A stretch of DNA of 64,000 nucleotides from Nothopassalora personata (GCA_033816765.1 CM066298.1:558001-622000), one strand, 5' to 3'; counted from the first letter of the stretch, positions 23,223 through 34,599 are shown. The notes: generated by a model from the sequence alone, not told the origin. Numbers and translations are program-made.

Positions 23223-24039
23223 GGTGTGCGAAAGGCACGTTGCTGGGTACTTGGTGACAGTTGTGGCGTAGTGAGGATCAAGAGAAAGTCGTAGTGGGGC
23301 AACAACTGTATCCTCAAGGGCCCCGCCACCATTGACGATTAAGTTTGGTCAGCAGATATGGGTAGTATGATAGGTTCAGGATACTCGACCGTTTGACTTG
23401 ACCAGGGCACCATCATCACCACCTCACCTGGAGTTTTTGGCACTCAGGCTTTGGGCTTAAGCATGATGGGGTTGCGCTATGCGCAATATGAGGTGAAGCG
23501 ACCTCATGACTTCGCGTGCTCGTCACAGTAGAGGGCATTGGAGTGTGATGAGCATGATGGGCCATCACCTGCGCCCCCCGGGCGATTGGGCGGCCAACGT
23601 GAAGCTTGAGAATGCACTATATTGCACCGAAAGCAACTACGTCGGACGAACACATGCATTGGTGAGCCAGTATAGGTGAATGAAGTGAAGCTCGGTGGAT
23701 TGAAGCTGGAGAAGACGATGAATGTTGTGCTTGTAGGTACGATCTCATGTGCCGCTATTGCCGATCGAGCCTGGCGTCAATTTAATCCCCTTGCTTCAAG
23801 TTCGATGGTCCGCCCATCAATTTCTCCGTCAATTTCTCGCCGCATCATCGGAGTCCGACACGAAGATGCTGTGGCATAACGATCGGGAGTATGTCGGAGA
23901 CGCCTGACCGACTGTTCTGTGCAACCCTCGCCTCTCGGCGCAGACTGATATTTTGAAAGCGGTCTCGACTTGGCTGACTTGGCCATTGTTCTCCCAGATC
24001 CACTGAAGGTCAGAAGCTTGTCAGACTCTACCATATTCT
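23223..24039. other. Intergenic spacer
   Basis: 817 bp between two tandem minus-strand genes. It carries the promoter of the DUF7587-like gene. Short imperfect repeats around GATGGGG/CATGATG occur near 23460-23570. No gene or RNA recognised. Confidence 0.5.
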
Positions 24040-26023
24040 TCAGGGCGCTTTCTCCAGCCTCAAATAACACTGCTGAGGCTGATGCATCGCCTTGTCAAGC
24101 CCAAGATAAGACCTGTACGCATCAGGTGGAGGCAGCACCTTGTACTCCCACATGATAAGTGTGAAGAAGGCCCTCAAGTTGAGCTCGGCAAGCTTACGAC
24201 CTGTACCCAAAATCAGCGATGAAAGGCGGCCTGTAGGGTCGTAGGACTTACCATAGCATCCTCTCAACCCAGCACCGAAAGCCTGGAAAGGACCAGCCTT
24301 CGCGTTATACGACACTTCCCCCTTCTCATCAGTCACCAGCCATCGCTCTGGCATGAAGTCGCTGATGTCGGAGGGATCCCACATGCCAGTGACATCGTTA
24401 GCCTCGACGCTGCGCTTGCTGCGGCGGCTGGGGTCGATGGGGAGAGGAGAGGAGACGTAGTCAGCCCCGTTGGACAACTACAAAGAGATCAGTGCGGTCC
24501 CGTGAACAGTATCTGGAGAACTTACCATGAGCACATCATACCCCCTTGGAATATCATATCCCAGAATTTGTACATTCTGCGTCGTCCTTCTCGAGTTACC
24601 CGGCGTGCTACCCGCCAATCGCAGGATTTCAGTAATGGTAGCCTCAAGGTAAGGGATATTGGCAGCCACGATATCTTGCGAGGTTGGTACCTCTCCGTTC
24701 TCAAAAGCTGCCGTATGATGCTCGCGCAAGTGCTTTCGAAGTTTCTCCTGCACTTCCAGGTTGTCGGCAAGATGTTTGACGCCCCAGCAGATAGTGGCAG
24801 CTGTGGTCTCGTTACCAGCAAGCAAGAATCCAAAGAGCTCGTCGCGAATGTCTTGCGTATCGAAGACTGGTTCTCGTCCTTCCTTCTTGGCTAGTGATAC
24901 TTCACGTTGGACGACCAGGTCGAGAACGTGCTTGACTCTGCTCTCGTCTTGAGAGGTGGCGAACTTCTGGGCTGCCGAGTTCAGGAGGCCGGAGAACAGA
25001 GTGCCTTTGAGCCTCATCGAATTGCGGAGCGATGAGATGAGGTGGACGGCCAGCCAGTGCGTGATTTTAGGAAAGGGAGAGGATGCAGCGTACACGACGC
25101 TATCACCCAGCTCGAGAAGGGCAGTGAATTCTTCTGGATCCTTAGCCTCGGGGAACTCGACAGCGATGTCCTTTGAAGCAGGCAGGGGCACACTCTTCAG
25201 CTCCGATATCAGCTTCACCTGGCTCGAAGTAGTGCTGATGTCGTCACCCAGAGTCGACGCCCACATCGTGTCCATACCAGCTTTGCAGACGTCTTCCAAT
25301 ACACTGAATGCATGTCCTTGAGCGAGCTCCATCTTGCTCTTCCAAAGCGCGACGAGCGAAGATGCTCCGGCGTGGCCGTGGTGACTGGCAACATTCTTGA
25401 GGAAGTTTGGAGACATCGCGTCAGCCATAAGGCGACGATGCACTTTCCAGTCGTCGTTGGTGAGGAATCTGGTCATGTTTCGCTATAGCGCAAGTCAGCT
25501 CGTTGCCTCAGCTCCTCAAGGTGTTCGTGCTTACCGGCGCAATGGCCCAAAACATGTCGGCCAGCCAAGCAGATCGATCAAACTGCTGCGGTGTCCTGCG
25601 GACCATGATATCTTGCGACTCGAGGTAGTCACTGATGACGATAAAAGGCTTGCCCAGAGGCTGCATCCATACTTGCACAATCGGAGAGTTGAGTTGTCGA
25701 CATCTTTCTTGCATGAAGGACCAGAACTCCTTCCTGTCACGCATCCACTTCATAGCATCTGGCAAGTCGCCCATGAGCCGGTTGCGGGAGACATTGTCGC
25801 AAGGAATACCAGGTACCGGCTTGGGAAGAGCTGCCTTGTACAGAGTATAGAAGCCATAAACCAACACCACAGCCAAAAATGTGTGCACATAAAACGGCAG
25901 GTTCGTGATGCTCTGCTTGGCTTCTGCTCGAGGCAGATCTGTCTTGGCCTGGTGAGCTGCGATAGGCGGCGAGTCGTTTGATCCGAATCTGAAGAGGTCG
26001 CCAAAGGCTTCGAAGGATGACAT
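24040..26023 (-). CDS. Cytochrome P450 monooxygenase (microsomal type)
   Basis: Haem-thiolate monooxygenase anchored in the ER by one N-terminal helix (about 43-65, FYVHTFLAVVLVYGFYTLYK). Exons on the minus strand: 26023-25535, 25482-24526, 24477-24252, 24200-24040; 610 residues. Introns are 48-52 nt. The last intron (24201-24251) splits the haem-binding loop and splicing restores FGAGLRGCYGRKLAELNLR, the canonical FxxGxRxCxGRxLA, which strongly supports the model. Other hallmarks: I-helix GNETTA, the K-helix ExxR in EILR, and a PERW segment before the haem loop. Substrate and CYP family cannot be assigned from reading. It lies 2.2 kb from the AflR-type regulator, so a role in a secondary-metabolite pathway controlled by that regulator is possible but not shown; no binding-site evidence was found for it. 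Confidence 0.9.
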
Positions 26024-28262
26024 GATGAGTCAAGGAACAGTCAGACGTAATTTAGTGAAAGTATGTCAGAAGGTTCAAAGTATTCATGTCCAAGTCCGGC
26101 GGATCGAGCACTATCCACATTCGTATCAATCTACTGTTCTCACTGCTGAGGTGAAGCATGTCCGGGATAAGTGATGTACGATCTGTAGGACTCCGACATG
26201 CAGACAGGTTGTGACCGTGACGTATATTCAGTTAGATTTAGGCTGGGCCTTTGCCATCTGCAATCTCCAGCGAGATCCGCGCGAGCGTCTCGGCGTTGAT
26301 GAAGCATCTGCCGTCGAGCGTGAGTTTGCGACTCTTACTGAACATATAGGACCTTCTCACTGCCACCATGAGTTGACGAGTATCGGCGCGTGGCAGGCAT
26401 TGTTATGGTAAGCCTGTTGCTGTCTAGTGAGATTCTTTCTGTGTAGTCTGGATGGTGGACGGATGTCGCCGCCATGCTCAATTAACGTGCGAAGGGACGA
26501 AAGCCTTGTCGGTGTCCGGCAGGTCGAGGAGTGATGACTAAGGATTCAGGCATTGGAGCAGCAGTCGTGTAGCTTCGGTGGTATTTGAGCTTCTTTGTTT
26601 TGTGTCCTCTTGTTGCTGATCGACTGGTGATTTAATGCTATATGCATATGTATTTAACTGTCGAACGAGCATGCGCCGAGCTGAGAGACTGCCCATCGAT
26701 GGATATCATTGAAGGTGTCGGCAAGTTTGTCATGATGCAGACTTAACGTGACTTTGCTTACTATTGAGTGCTGAGATGCGATTCGATGCCGATCATGCAG
26801 GTAGGTGGTAAAGAACGAAGTCGGAGAGTCTGGGGCCATAGAGGCCTCGAGATGTTTAGTTGATTACCTCAGTGAGCTCAGACGCTCCTGGTGTAGCTCG
26901 ACTTGCGTAATGGTCTGGAAGTAGCGAGGCTGAGGAGTCGATGGAGGCAACATCGTGAAGCAGGCATACGTGCTTCTTCGGAGGCTCTGTTTCTCCTGAA
27001 CGCCGGGCAACTTCACTTCAGCCGCATTCTTCCAACAACTTCTCCAGCACCTTTACTCTCTCTGTTCTAGCGGACCAACACACGATCCCGTAGCCGAACA
27101 TGGATCCTGGCCGATGGCATACCACACATCAGCTGACCCAATTCAGCCCTGGATGAAGCTGAGAACGAGGCTGATATGCGCAGCTGGTCTCACGGCAAGG
27201 CCGACAAATCGTACGGTGGAGCGAGACCGAGGCGTGCGCAAAGGCCGCTGCGGGCGTAGGTAACTCTGTCCACAGACGAACGATCATGAATGACATATCT
27301 TTCAGCCTTGATACTGCCACGAGGGGATCGTCAATATGATGATCAATCCAGGACCGGCGATCAACTAGATCAAGTCAAGCATCGGGGTGGCTGAAGAGCT
27401 ATAGACCAAGGAACGTCTACGAAGAGTTACAGTAAAATCCTTGCAGATGAGCGAGCCCTCGCCGATCTAGAATCACTTGGACGCCCTAGGGTCATAGAGC
27501 TTCTTCTGCGGGCTTGGTTGACTGCGCGGCCACTTATGCACATCATCGCTTGTGGCGCTTCCCTGCATACCAAGGCTGCAAACTCTAACCCACCACATTG
27601 ACGGGCAGCAGAAAAACACAAGCCGGAAAAGACAGGTGCCCGCCCTGGTCGTGCTTACTGATATGTAGGAAGTGGAGCAGGCTCGAAGGCTCGATGCGCT
27701 ACAAGATTTATTAGGGTCTTTCTCATCGCCAATGAGAATTGCACTGCATCAGCACATGGTCCTCTAGCTCGCTGGGACATCTATTCTGGAGCAAGGTTGT
27801 ATTGGCTGTTGTTGCATCGCAATCTAAGGCCTTTTCCAAGCCACTAAGCACGCGATCAAGCCTCGTACCTGAACCCTTCGGAATCTCACCTGTGTGTCAT
27901 GGTACCGTCATACAGAGGAGATTGTGCGGCAGCCATGGGTTGGTATGTCTTGCAAGTCACGATCTGTGCTGCAACTGATGCGCCAGCCATGTGTCGCTAT
28001 GTATCGGAGATCACTGACGTGAAGATGGTAGACTGACTGAGAGGCAGAATCGACGAGAGCCTGAGGCAAGTCACATGTCTACATACGGCTGGCATTCCGT
28101 GGCTCCATCAAGCAGCGACGTAGCGCCGCGGGTTCAGTTGCCAAAATCTCCCAATGCTCAAGAAACGACAGCAGAATACATATGTCTATTGCTCGAAAAT
28201 TTCATCGTTCAAGCAGGCCGCGTGATCCAGAAAGGCGCATGATTATCATGTCTCACGTGCTG
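26024..28262. other. Long intergenic region without a supportable gene
   Basis: 2.24 kb between the P450 start and the 3' end of the AflR-type gene. All frames are below 80 codons and none shows a domain, signal peptide or plausible splice chain. The left end should hold the P450 promoter. No repeats or RNA genes noted. Confidence 0.5.
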
Positions 28263-29753
28263 CTAATTCCGACGCAGAATGTCAATAGTCTCAAAAGAGA
28301 CTGCGCGCAGGCGTTTCCTTAGATCAGCCTCAAGCTGATCGAAAGTTGGCGATGATAAAGGTGAGCCGGCTGTAGAGGACAGAGAGACGCCGACCACAGA
28401 GTCTTCCGCTATGCTATCCAAGCTGGAGCTGCTACGAGAGCTTGCAACATGGTTTCTTAGTCGTACGCTCTCAAGGCGCTGTGACAAGAGGTTGACTAGT
28501 CGTTGGACACGGTGCAGTTCGCTGAGGACGAGCTGAGCGGCCATCCTGCCTTGGTCGGATCCATCAGAGCTGTAGCCATCGATACTTGGTGGTAATTGAA
28601 GCACTTCTTCCGAGTGGGTGCGTGTTCGTGAAGGACGATCACGCTGTTGCTCAGTCCAATTCATCTTTTCATCGAATGAAGGCTTCTCGCGAGCGGCAGC
28701 TGCGTACCTAGGGAATGGTTAGCATATGCTCAACAACTTTCACCGGAAGTCGACTCACCAAGCCATGACCTTGAAGACAACCAAATGCACAATGGTGAGC
28801 AGATACTCATCATATGAGCAAGGGCATTCGAGGATTTTCACAATCTGGTCGATGATTTGCCTGTTATCTGTAATCACAGAGTCGATAGTTGGTAATGTGC
28901 TATTGCCATTATGGCTACCTGGCATGGTACATGTCGAGGTTGCAGTGGCACAAAGCTGTGTCATGAAGCCAAGGGCAACGGTCAAGCAGCAGTTGGCTGG
29001 CTCAATCGTCTGCTGCACAGCAGGTGCACAGTTCACCATGGACAGGTCCACATTCGAAAAGTCTTCGCTGCCCAAGTCGGAGACCGAGTTAAATTGGTCG
29101 AACGGGCTTATCGAAGACGATGTATCGGAGAAAGCTTGCGTATGCTGGTTCGAAATCGTACTGTCTGATGGCTCTCCGATCATGTTGTATGAAGTGAGGG
29201 AATTGAAGAGGTCGTCAATATCGTTGCCAGTGCTCAGTTGTGTTTGCATGGTCGATGCGGGTGTGTCGATCGGACTTGAATCGTTCTGCGAGAGCATATT
29301 CGACCACAGATCCGAGTTCCACTGATCGAGGCCAGATTGCGAGCTATTACTACCAAATTCTGGCATGAACGTAGGTGAAAGGATGGAAGAGTCTTGAAGG
29401 TTCATCGGCGAGATAAACTGGTCTGCGTCCGGAAGCATGTTGGCCACGGGGACTGCAGGCTGACTGTCTCTCCGGCCAGCCGCATCTTGTTGGTTCTTTT
29501 GTTGCTGTCGTTGTTGCTGTTGCTTCTGAGCCGTGGCGTGGGAGGTCCGTCCCGTCCGCTTCGATAGGCCATAGTCGCACGTCAGACCGCGTCGAGTGCA
29601 GCGAGCACACGTTGGCTTGTCTTTGCTGCATTTCACTTTTGACGTTGCACAAGCAGTGCACGAGTCTTTCAGCTTGGGTGTTGCAATGTGCGGTGTGCCA
29701 GACTGGCGTCGACTTGTCGAGTCGCTGGGCTCTGAGCTGCGAGACTCAGGCAT
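28263..29753 (-). CDS. aflR: AflR-type Zn2Cys6 transcription factor
   Basis: Binuclear zinc-cluster regulator of the AflR family, which activates aflatoxin/sterigmatocystin/dothistromin genes by binding TCG-N5-CGR sites. Exons 29753-28759 and 28707-28263 on the minus strand, 479 residues; intron 28708-28758 has good GT/AG signals. I start at [10 protein letters not shown] (29753); an upstream in-frame Met at 29867 adds 38 residues not seen in the family. The zinc cluster spans residues 32-59 with Cys spacing CX2CX6CX6CX2CX6C, followed by the basic linker SKRTGR typical of AflR. A Gln-rich stretch lies at about 72-88, then Ser-rich activation-type sequence, and the AflR C-terminal region with a Cys-x-Cys element ([11 protein letters not shown]) and the helix [23 protein letters not shown]. 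Immediate divergent neighbour: an AflJ-type gene. Assignment to AflR rather than a generic cluster regulator rests on the linker, the C-terminal domain and the AflJ pairing. Confidence 0.86.
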
Positions 29754-30561
29754 GATGCTGGAGAAGGCTTGATGAGGAGGCACGTCCGATGCTAAAGAAC
29801 GGAAAACACCAAGACACTGGTAAGTAGGTAGGGTTAAAAGGTGAAGGATAGCTTCAATCAGATGCAACCAAGAGCATCGAAGGCAATTCAGGTGGGTGAT
29901 CCACTATATAGCAGGGAAGCCACGAAATATCGGTCTGGGCGAAGGAGAGGCACAGTAGTGTCCATGGATGCTACCCTGGCAATGTTCCTGCGTCGACCAG
30001 CTCCATGCCCTGAGGCTCGTTCTAAGAGATCAGTGGCGGTACCTGTGCTGTGTCAAGCTGTGTGGATCCTTAGCCCCGCGGGTAAGCACAGGCGAAGCCG
30101 GTTCGCGGAGGGCTCACGTTGAGAGCGATCGACTGGCGTGGTTGGCAGCAGCAACCTTATTGCTCCGACAACAGTTCTGGGCGTGCTCGCAATGGGATGG
30201 ACCACTCGTGGAGTCCGACGAGCAGACAACCGGGCGATAACGCGATCAGCGGTTGCGGTGCCACGCCATCTGCAGCAAGCCTCGCAGCCTAGGGCTTGTT
30301 CCAAGTGCCGTCTGTGAGGTCTTCCGAGCAACGTGGGTTTCCCTCGAGGTGGATCGAGCATTTTGTAAACTAGGCGGTTGAACTCGCACTAGACTGGCGA
30401 GCGGCACAGAGGTGAATTGTCGAGACGTATGGGTGCTTGGGTGCCGGAGATCACAGTATGTGCCGCATGCGGACACCCTCGACCATGAACAGCACGTGCT
30501 GACACTATGATCGCACGTGTAGATAGACATAGCCAATCTTGTTCACACACCTTTGGGCGGT

Positions 30562-30572
30562 CCGCACACCGA
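30562..30572 (-). promoter_or_regulatory. Candidate AflR-binding site
   Basis: On the minus strand reads TCGGTGTGCGG, a full match to TCGSWNNSCGR. It lies about 810 bp upstream of aflR and about 1 kb upstream of aflJ. By simple counting about 0.2 such matches are expected by chance in this spacer over both strands, so this is suggestive only. Confidence 0.4.
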
Positions 30573-30793
30573 CATCAAGCTTAAAGGGCCACATCCGCGT
30601 GGCTTGCCCGTTGTGCTGCATGTGGCATGCGGTGTAGAGTTTCAGCGATTTGTTACGTACAGAAGATAGACCTTGCCGGTGTGTCCGAGACGGTTGATCA
30701 AACGACATGCTGTTGATGGGAAGTGTGTAGTCTCGAGGTAGAACTAGTGCCCGTGAATGGTCGATCCGTAAGTCAGGAACGCGGGATGAAGGT

Positions 30794-30861
30794 GCGGGGC
30801 GGGGCGGGTAGACTATTCTAGTTCTAGGTGGTGGGATCCTGCAAGATCGCCAGGCCGATAA
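30794..30861. promoter_or_regulatory. Cluster of CreA-, PacC- and GATA-type motifs
   Basis: Two overlapping GCGGGG boxes (30794-30804), GCCAGG (30849-30854) and CGATAA (30856-30861) within 70 bp. Carbon, pH and nitrogen regulators act on the aflR-aflJ spacer in Aspergillus, so the grouping fits, but each motif is short. Confidence 0.3.
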
Positions 30862-31585
30862 GAGTCCGGATCGGTAGGTTATTTTAGCCGCATGAGCTGA
30901 ATGCTGTCGCGAGCTGAGTTTTCGACCCTGTGTGAATTCGTGAATACCAACAGCTTTTTATCTCTCTCGTTGAAGGTTAGTATGAAACTCAGTTGTGAGG
31001 CCAACTCTTGCAGCAAAACTGACGGCTGAGAACGTCATCCCATTTCCACTACATATGGAGCTACATGTATGACATTCATACTTCATATCGTTAGTCATGT
31101 CCTCTGCGATAGCTTGCCCAATCCCAGCAAAATGCTGAAGAGATGAACTTGTGGACTTCACGCCACCAGTCTGCGTGGTCTTAGTTGCGCCTATAGGATT
31201 CGTCTTGCACGTTGGCTGTGGCACAATATTGGTCGGAGTTGGGCTTGTCGAAGCCATAATGCCGTTGCTCGGCGACCGGCGAGCTTCCTTCGCCATCTCA
31301 GGCATCTGTAAGGATGCAGGCCCAATAGCTGTATGCAGTGATCAACCTTCTATCGCCACACTGTGCCAAGCAAAGTAGCAGCCCAGCTACAGATAAGGAT
31401 AGTATATAGTGCGAGCGCACATGCACAGTAGGCTTCAGCGACATCCTTTCGACGACTGTATGCCATTCCAGCCGTGACATTGCCGCTGACAACGGAGCGT
31501 CCTGAGGGTGCTGGACAAGCATTTCATGTGATGCTTAAAATACACATCATCCGAAAAGACATCCCGTGGGCTGAATTGTCTGGCG

Positions 31586-33072
31586 ATGTCCCAAATCTCG
31601 CAACTCGGGGCGTGTGCAGAGGAGCTTGCCATTGCTGCCACGATCATCGCTGCATTTTGCAAACACCACAGCAATTCTGGCCTGACGCATATACCACCGG
31701 ATGCTCCCCGAAAGGTGCAACAGGCCAGGCGATCAGTGATCACTCAGACTCAGAAGATAGAAGCGCTGCTCGAAGATCCGGCGGAGTTTGTTCAGCGACT
31801 TGCGCGAGAGGTTCGTTCCCCAGCCCAAAGTGCAGTCTTGCTATCAATACTGATGCCGTCTGCTTCCAGACCCAATTGCTTGCTTGCGTGCAATGGCTCG
31901 GCGAGTTTCAAGTGCTTGCATGTGTCCCTATCGTGGGATGCGTATACCACAGCGACGTGGCCGACCTTGCATGCGTGCCGGAAGCTCAGCTGCGTCGCAT
32001 CACTCGTATGACCATCACGGCAGGCTTTCTCCAAGAGCCGGAGCAAGGTTATATCGCGCACAGTCGACTCTCGGCGCATTTCGTCAAGCAGCCCGTGCTG
32101 CTCGATTCAGTCATGTTCCTCTCCGAGACGCTCGCGCCAACTGCTCTCCACATGTCGCTGGCGACGAAGCGTCATGGCCGGACTCCACAGACTGACCAGT
32201 GTGCTTTTAACACCGCTTTCAATACCAAGACCAGCTTCACGGACTCACTGGAACAGAGACCTAGGCTGCAACGTCAGTGGCCATCGTTCTCAAGATATGC
32301 CATCGCTGATGATGAGGCTGGCGTTGAGGAGGTCTTGGCCAGCTTAGACTGGCTGAGCCTGGGCCAGGCGACGGTCGTGGATGTAAGTGTTGTCTCAGGT
32401 ACGCCCTCGTGGGCGTTCTTCCAGACTGACTGAGATCTGCAGGTGGGAGCGAAGTCCACATCTCTTGCAAGAGCTTTGATCAGCCAATTTCCATCGCTGA
32501 GGTTCGTCGTACAAAACGAAGAAAAGTCTCAGGGCAATGCCTGGTCACGATCATCATCATCAACGAATCTCTGCAGCGGACTCTCAAGACCATTCAGCTC
32601 CGAAAGTGGACTTGCTGCATCAACTGCAAAGGCAAGTGAACGCCTTGAAGTTCAACAACGAGCACCGGGCTCGCCGCAAAGCGTAACCGATGCAGCCGTC
32701 TACATTATCCGACTGGGAACCGTCTCACCCCTTACGCCCTGGCATGTGCTGAAAGCACGGGCTGCAACAGAGCTCAATCTTCATGCCGAGATTCTGCGCA
32801 GACAGCATGGGTCAAGACTCATCTTGGTGGCTCGCACACTACCACGTGGTGAGGTAGAGACCAGCGTTGAAGCCATGGCACGCCTGCGGGACCTCAGCTT
32901 TATGCAGCTGGCCAACGTGCGAGAGCTAGAGACTTCGGACGTGATGGAGCTGTTGGACAATGTTCACATCGAAGGCAGTTCCCTGGTGATAACGAATGAG
33001 CTGAGGACCAAGAACAGTGCTATGATCGCATTCGAAGCGACCTATCAGGTCGCGACTTCCACAGTTCGCTAG
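31586..33072 (+). CDS. aflJ: AflJ/AflS-type co-regulator with O-methyltransferase-like fold
   Basis: Partner of AflR: in Aspergillus AflJ (AflS) binds AflR and is needed for full expression of the pathway genes. Exons 31586-31810, 31870-32382, 32443-33072; 455 residues. Introns 31811-31869 and 32383-32442 are both phase 0, and splicing restores the family block LLACVQWLGEFQVLACVP, giving strong support for this structure. The first 75 residues form the helical dimerisation part; a winged-helix-like segment follows (VADLACVPEAQLRRITR), then FLSETLAPTALHMS. The SAM-binding motif I of true methyltransferases is degenerate here (VVDVGAKS at about 243-250 in place of DxGGGxG), which fits a regulatory, non-catalytic role. 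It is transcribed away from the AflR-type gene, the same arrangement as in Aspergillus and Dothistroma. No frameshift or stop is seen, so the gene looks functional. Confidence 0.86.
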
Positions 33073-33718
33073 CTCTTCGATTGTATGAACGATGAGTGAC
33101 AACCGGGGCCCAGCACAGCCGCAGCGTCTACAGATGCTTGAACCTCTCCGATCACCGCACATGTCCGAATCAACCGTTGTGCTCCTGGATCGCGATACCC
33201 GTACTTCGTACGTGACGCAAGCGCGAAACCGACACGCTGCTGTCTGCGGCCGCAAGCAGGGGTCTTTGCTCGGCATATGAGCGGTCGCGTAGAGGTCGTA
33301 GGATCCGAATATCTTCCTTCGAGAAGACGCTTAGTTCCCGATGTGTTGAATTCTTAGGAAAGAAAAGTACGACCTCCGGAATGTGAGGCTTGTCGCTCGT
33401 GAGTGAGGAGCTGAAGGTTCGCGATATGAGGCCAGCAAACTGTGGTCAGACTGGGCGACTCGCTGTTCTGCAAGGGTATCCGCATGGTTAGCCAATTGCG
33501 ACTGAGATATCGTGCAGCTGACCACCTATGGGTGGGTCTTTCTTCCCTCGTAGACCCAACCCCTCTCAATAAAGACGAGGTTATGCGCCCTCACGCAGTT
33601 CCAAACTACCTCCCTTGCTTATAGCCTCACTTTCGCTACAATTACGCAACACCTAAGAAGTAGGGGGTAAGCGACATAAACATTACTAACTAAAAATAAA
33701 CGCGATCGAGCAGCAAAC
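33073..33718. other. Spacer downstream of aflJ
   Basis: 646 bp with no gene recognised. From about 33640 the base composition becomes A/T-rich as the decayed retroelement begins. Confidence 0.5.
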
Positions 33719-34148
33719 ATGGCTGCAACCAACACTACAGGCTACAGCATAACCAAGCAAAGGCTGATAGCAGCAACTACGCGACCTAGACTGTCGACAT
33801 TAAGGCGGTCTTACGCCCGTAGTAAGTTGCTACGATATACGTAGGTCACGAAAGAGGAGGACTCGAGTCTAAAGGACACTTACTATAACTGCGTAGCTAA
33901 TACTATAGACATTATCACCCGGACCCTCTCGGACGATACCAAGAACAAGCTATAAGCTAAGGAATTTGACGATAGATACAAGCTAATAGCAAAGCTTTAA
34001 AGACTCTCTACTAGCTAGACACCGAGTCCGAGTTCTTCGCACTATATCGTCAGCTCTTCGACCTGCCGCATGTATACGACGGCAATAATCTCGAGGTCTA
34101 CATTACTAAAGCGAAGGCCCTTAACGATCGCATTGAAGGCACAAAGTG
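33719..34148 (+). pseudogene. Decayed Copia-type gag relic with RIP-like nonsense changes
   Basis: The plus strand carries pieces of a retrotransposon capsid (gag) frame: an ATG at 33719 with TGYSITK, then YAT-stop-TVDIKAVLRP, then VTKEEDSSLKDTYYNCVAN and TLSDDTKNKL-stop-AKEFDDRYKL, ending near EGTK. The frame shifts at least twice. Stops sit where the family normally has Trp and Gln codons, as expected from C:G-to-T:A changes, and the stretch is rich in TA dinucleotides. This fits repeat-induced point mutation followed by indels. No LTR, protease or polymerase of this relic remains nearby. It is a different gag family from the intact element at 35312. Confidence 0.7.
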
Positions 34149-34218
34149 ACGGAACCGCAACCTAGCTATACCCGTAAAATGTACAGCTATATCTTGCCCT
34201 AACCGTATTTCCCACGTC

Positions 34219-34599
34219 CTAGGCACAGTATAGGGCTCCTGTTTGGTCATTGCAGAGTCGTAAATGATTTTCGTCATATGCGTAGTCAGCGATTGCTCTC
34301 CAGATTGCGTAGTACTCCGTTTGGTTTCTTGAGCACTATGAAGAATACGTATTAGTAACACTAGTAAATGAGAACCCTCGCTAAAGTCTAGCATAGATAC
34401 GTTATCTCTATATAGTCCTCGATAGCCGACTTACACAATAGGTATGATAGTTAGCCTTCTCGCATTCTCCATCGCCATACGCGCCATAATTGCAATATAG
34501 GTAACCTTCCATAATAGCCGAGGACGCAGCCGGGGGTGCTGACGTAGAGTCCGCAGCTTGTGCCACTGCGGAGAATAGCAATAGCGCGAGGGATTTCAT
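34219..34599 (-). CDS. Small secreted cysteine-rich protein (effector candidate)
   Basis: Two exons on the minus strand, 34599-34435 and 34335-34219, giving 93 residues. The first exon opens with MKSLALLLFSAVAQAA, a good signal peptide. Intron 34336-34434 (99 nt) has a gtaagt donor, a TACTAAT branch-like motif and a CATAG acceptor. Splicing places two Cys side by side at the junction and opens a second exon that ends at a TAG. Cysteines lie at residues 36, 46, 55, 56, 83 and 92 (C-X9-C-X8-CC-X26-C-X8-C), an even number all after the signal peptide, as in disulfide-bonded apoplastic proteins. I recognise no family. It sits between a decayed gag relic and a MITE-like element and next to an active-looking Copia element, a setting typical of fungal effector genes. 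Function in host interaction is inference. No in-frame damage is seen. Confidence 0.68.

Larger units (their letters stand above)
29754..31585. promoter_or_regulatory. Divergent aflR/aflJ intergenic control region
   Basis: 1,832 bp between the two start codons, longer than I recall for Aspergillus aflR-aflJ. Candidate sites seen: a match to the AflR consensus TCGSWNNSCGR on the minus strand at 30562-30572; a looser TCG-N5-CGG at 31269-31279; two overlapping GCGGGG (CreA-type SYGGRG) at 30794-30804; GCCAGG (PacC-type GCCARG) at 30849-30854; and GATA boxes at 30520, 30664 and 30856. A 115-codon minus-strand frame (30958-31305) has no recognisable domain and is not called. Confidence 0.5.

Noticed and set aside
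29930..30222. TCG...CGA pairs at 7-nt spacing as AflR sites
   Set aside because: AflR sites need 5-nt spacing; these have 7 or 8.
30958..31305. 115-codon minus-strand frame between aflR and aflJ
   Set aside because: No signal peptide, domain or splice extension; several Cys but irregular. Kept as part of the control region.
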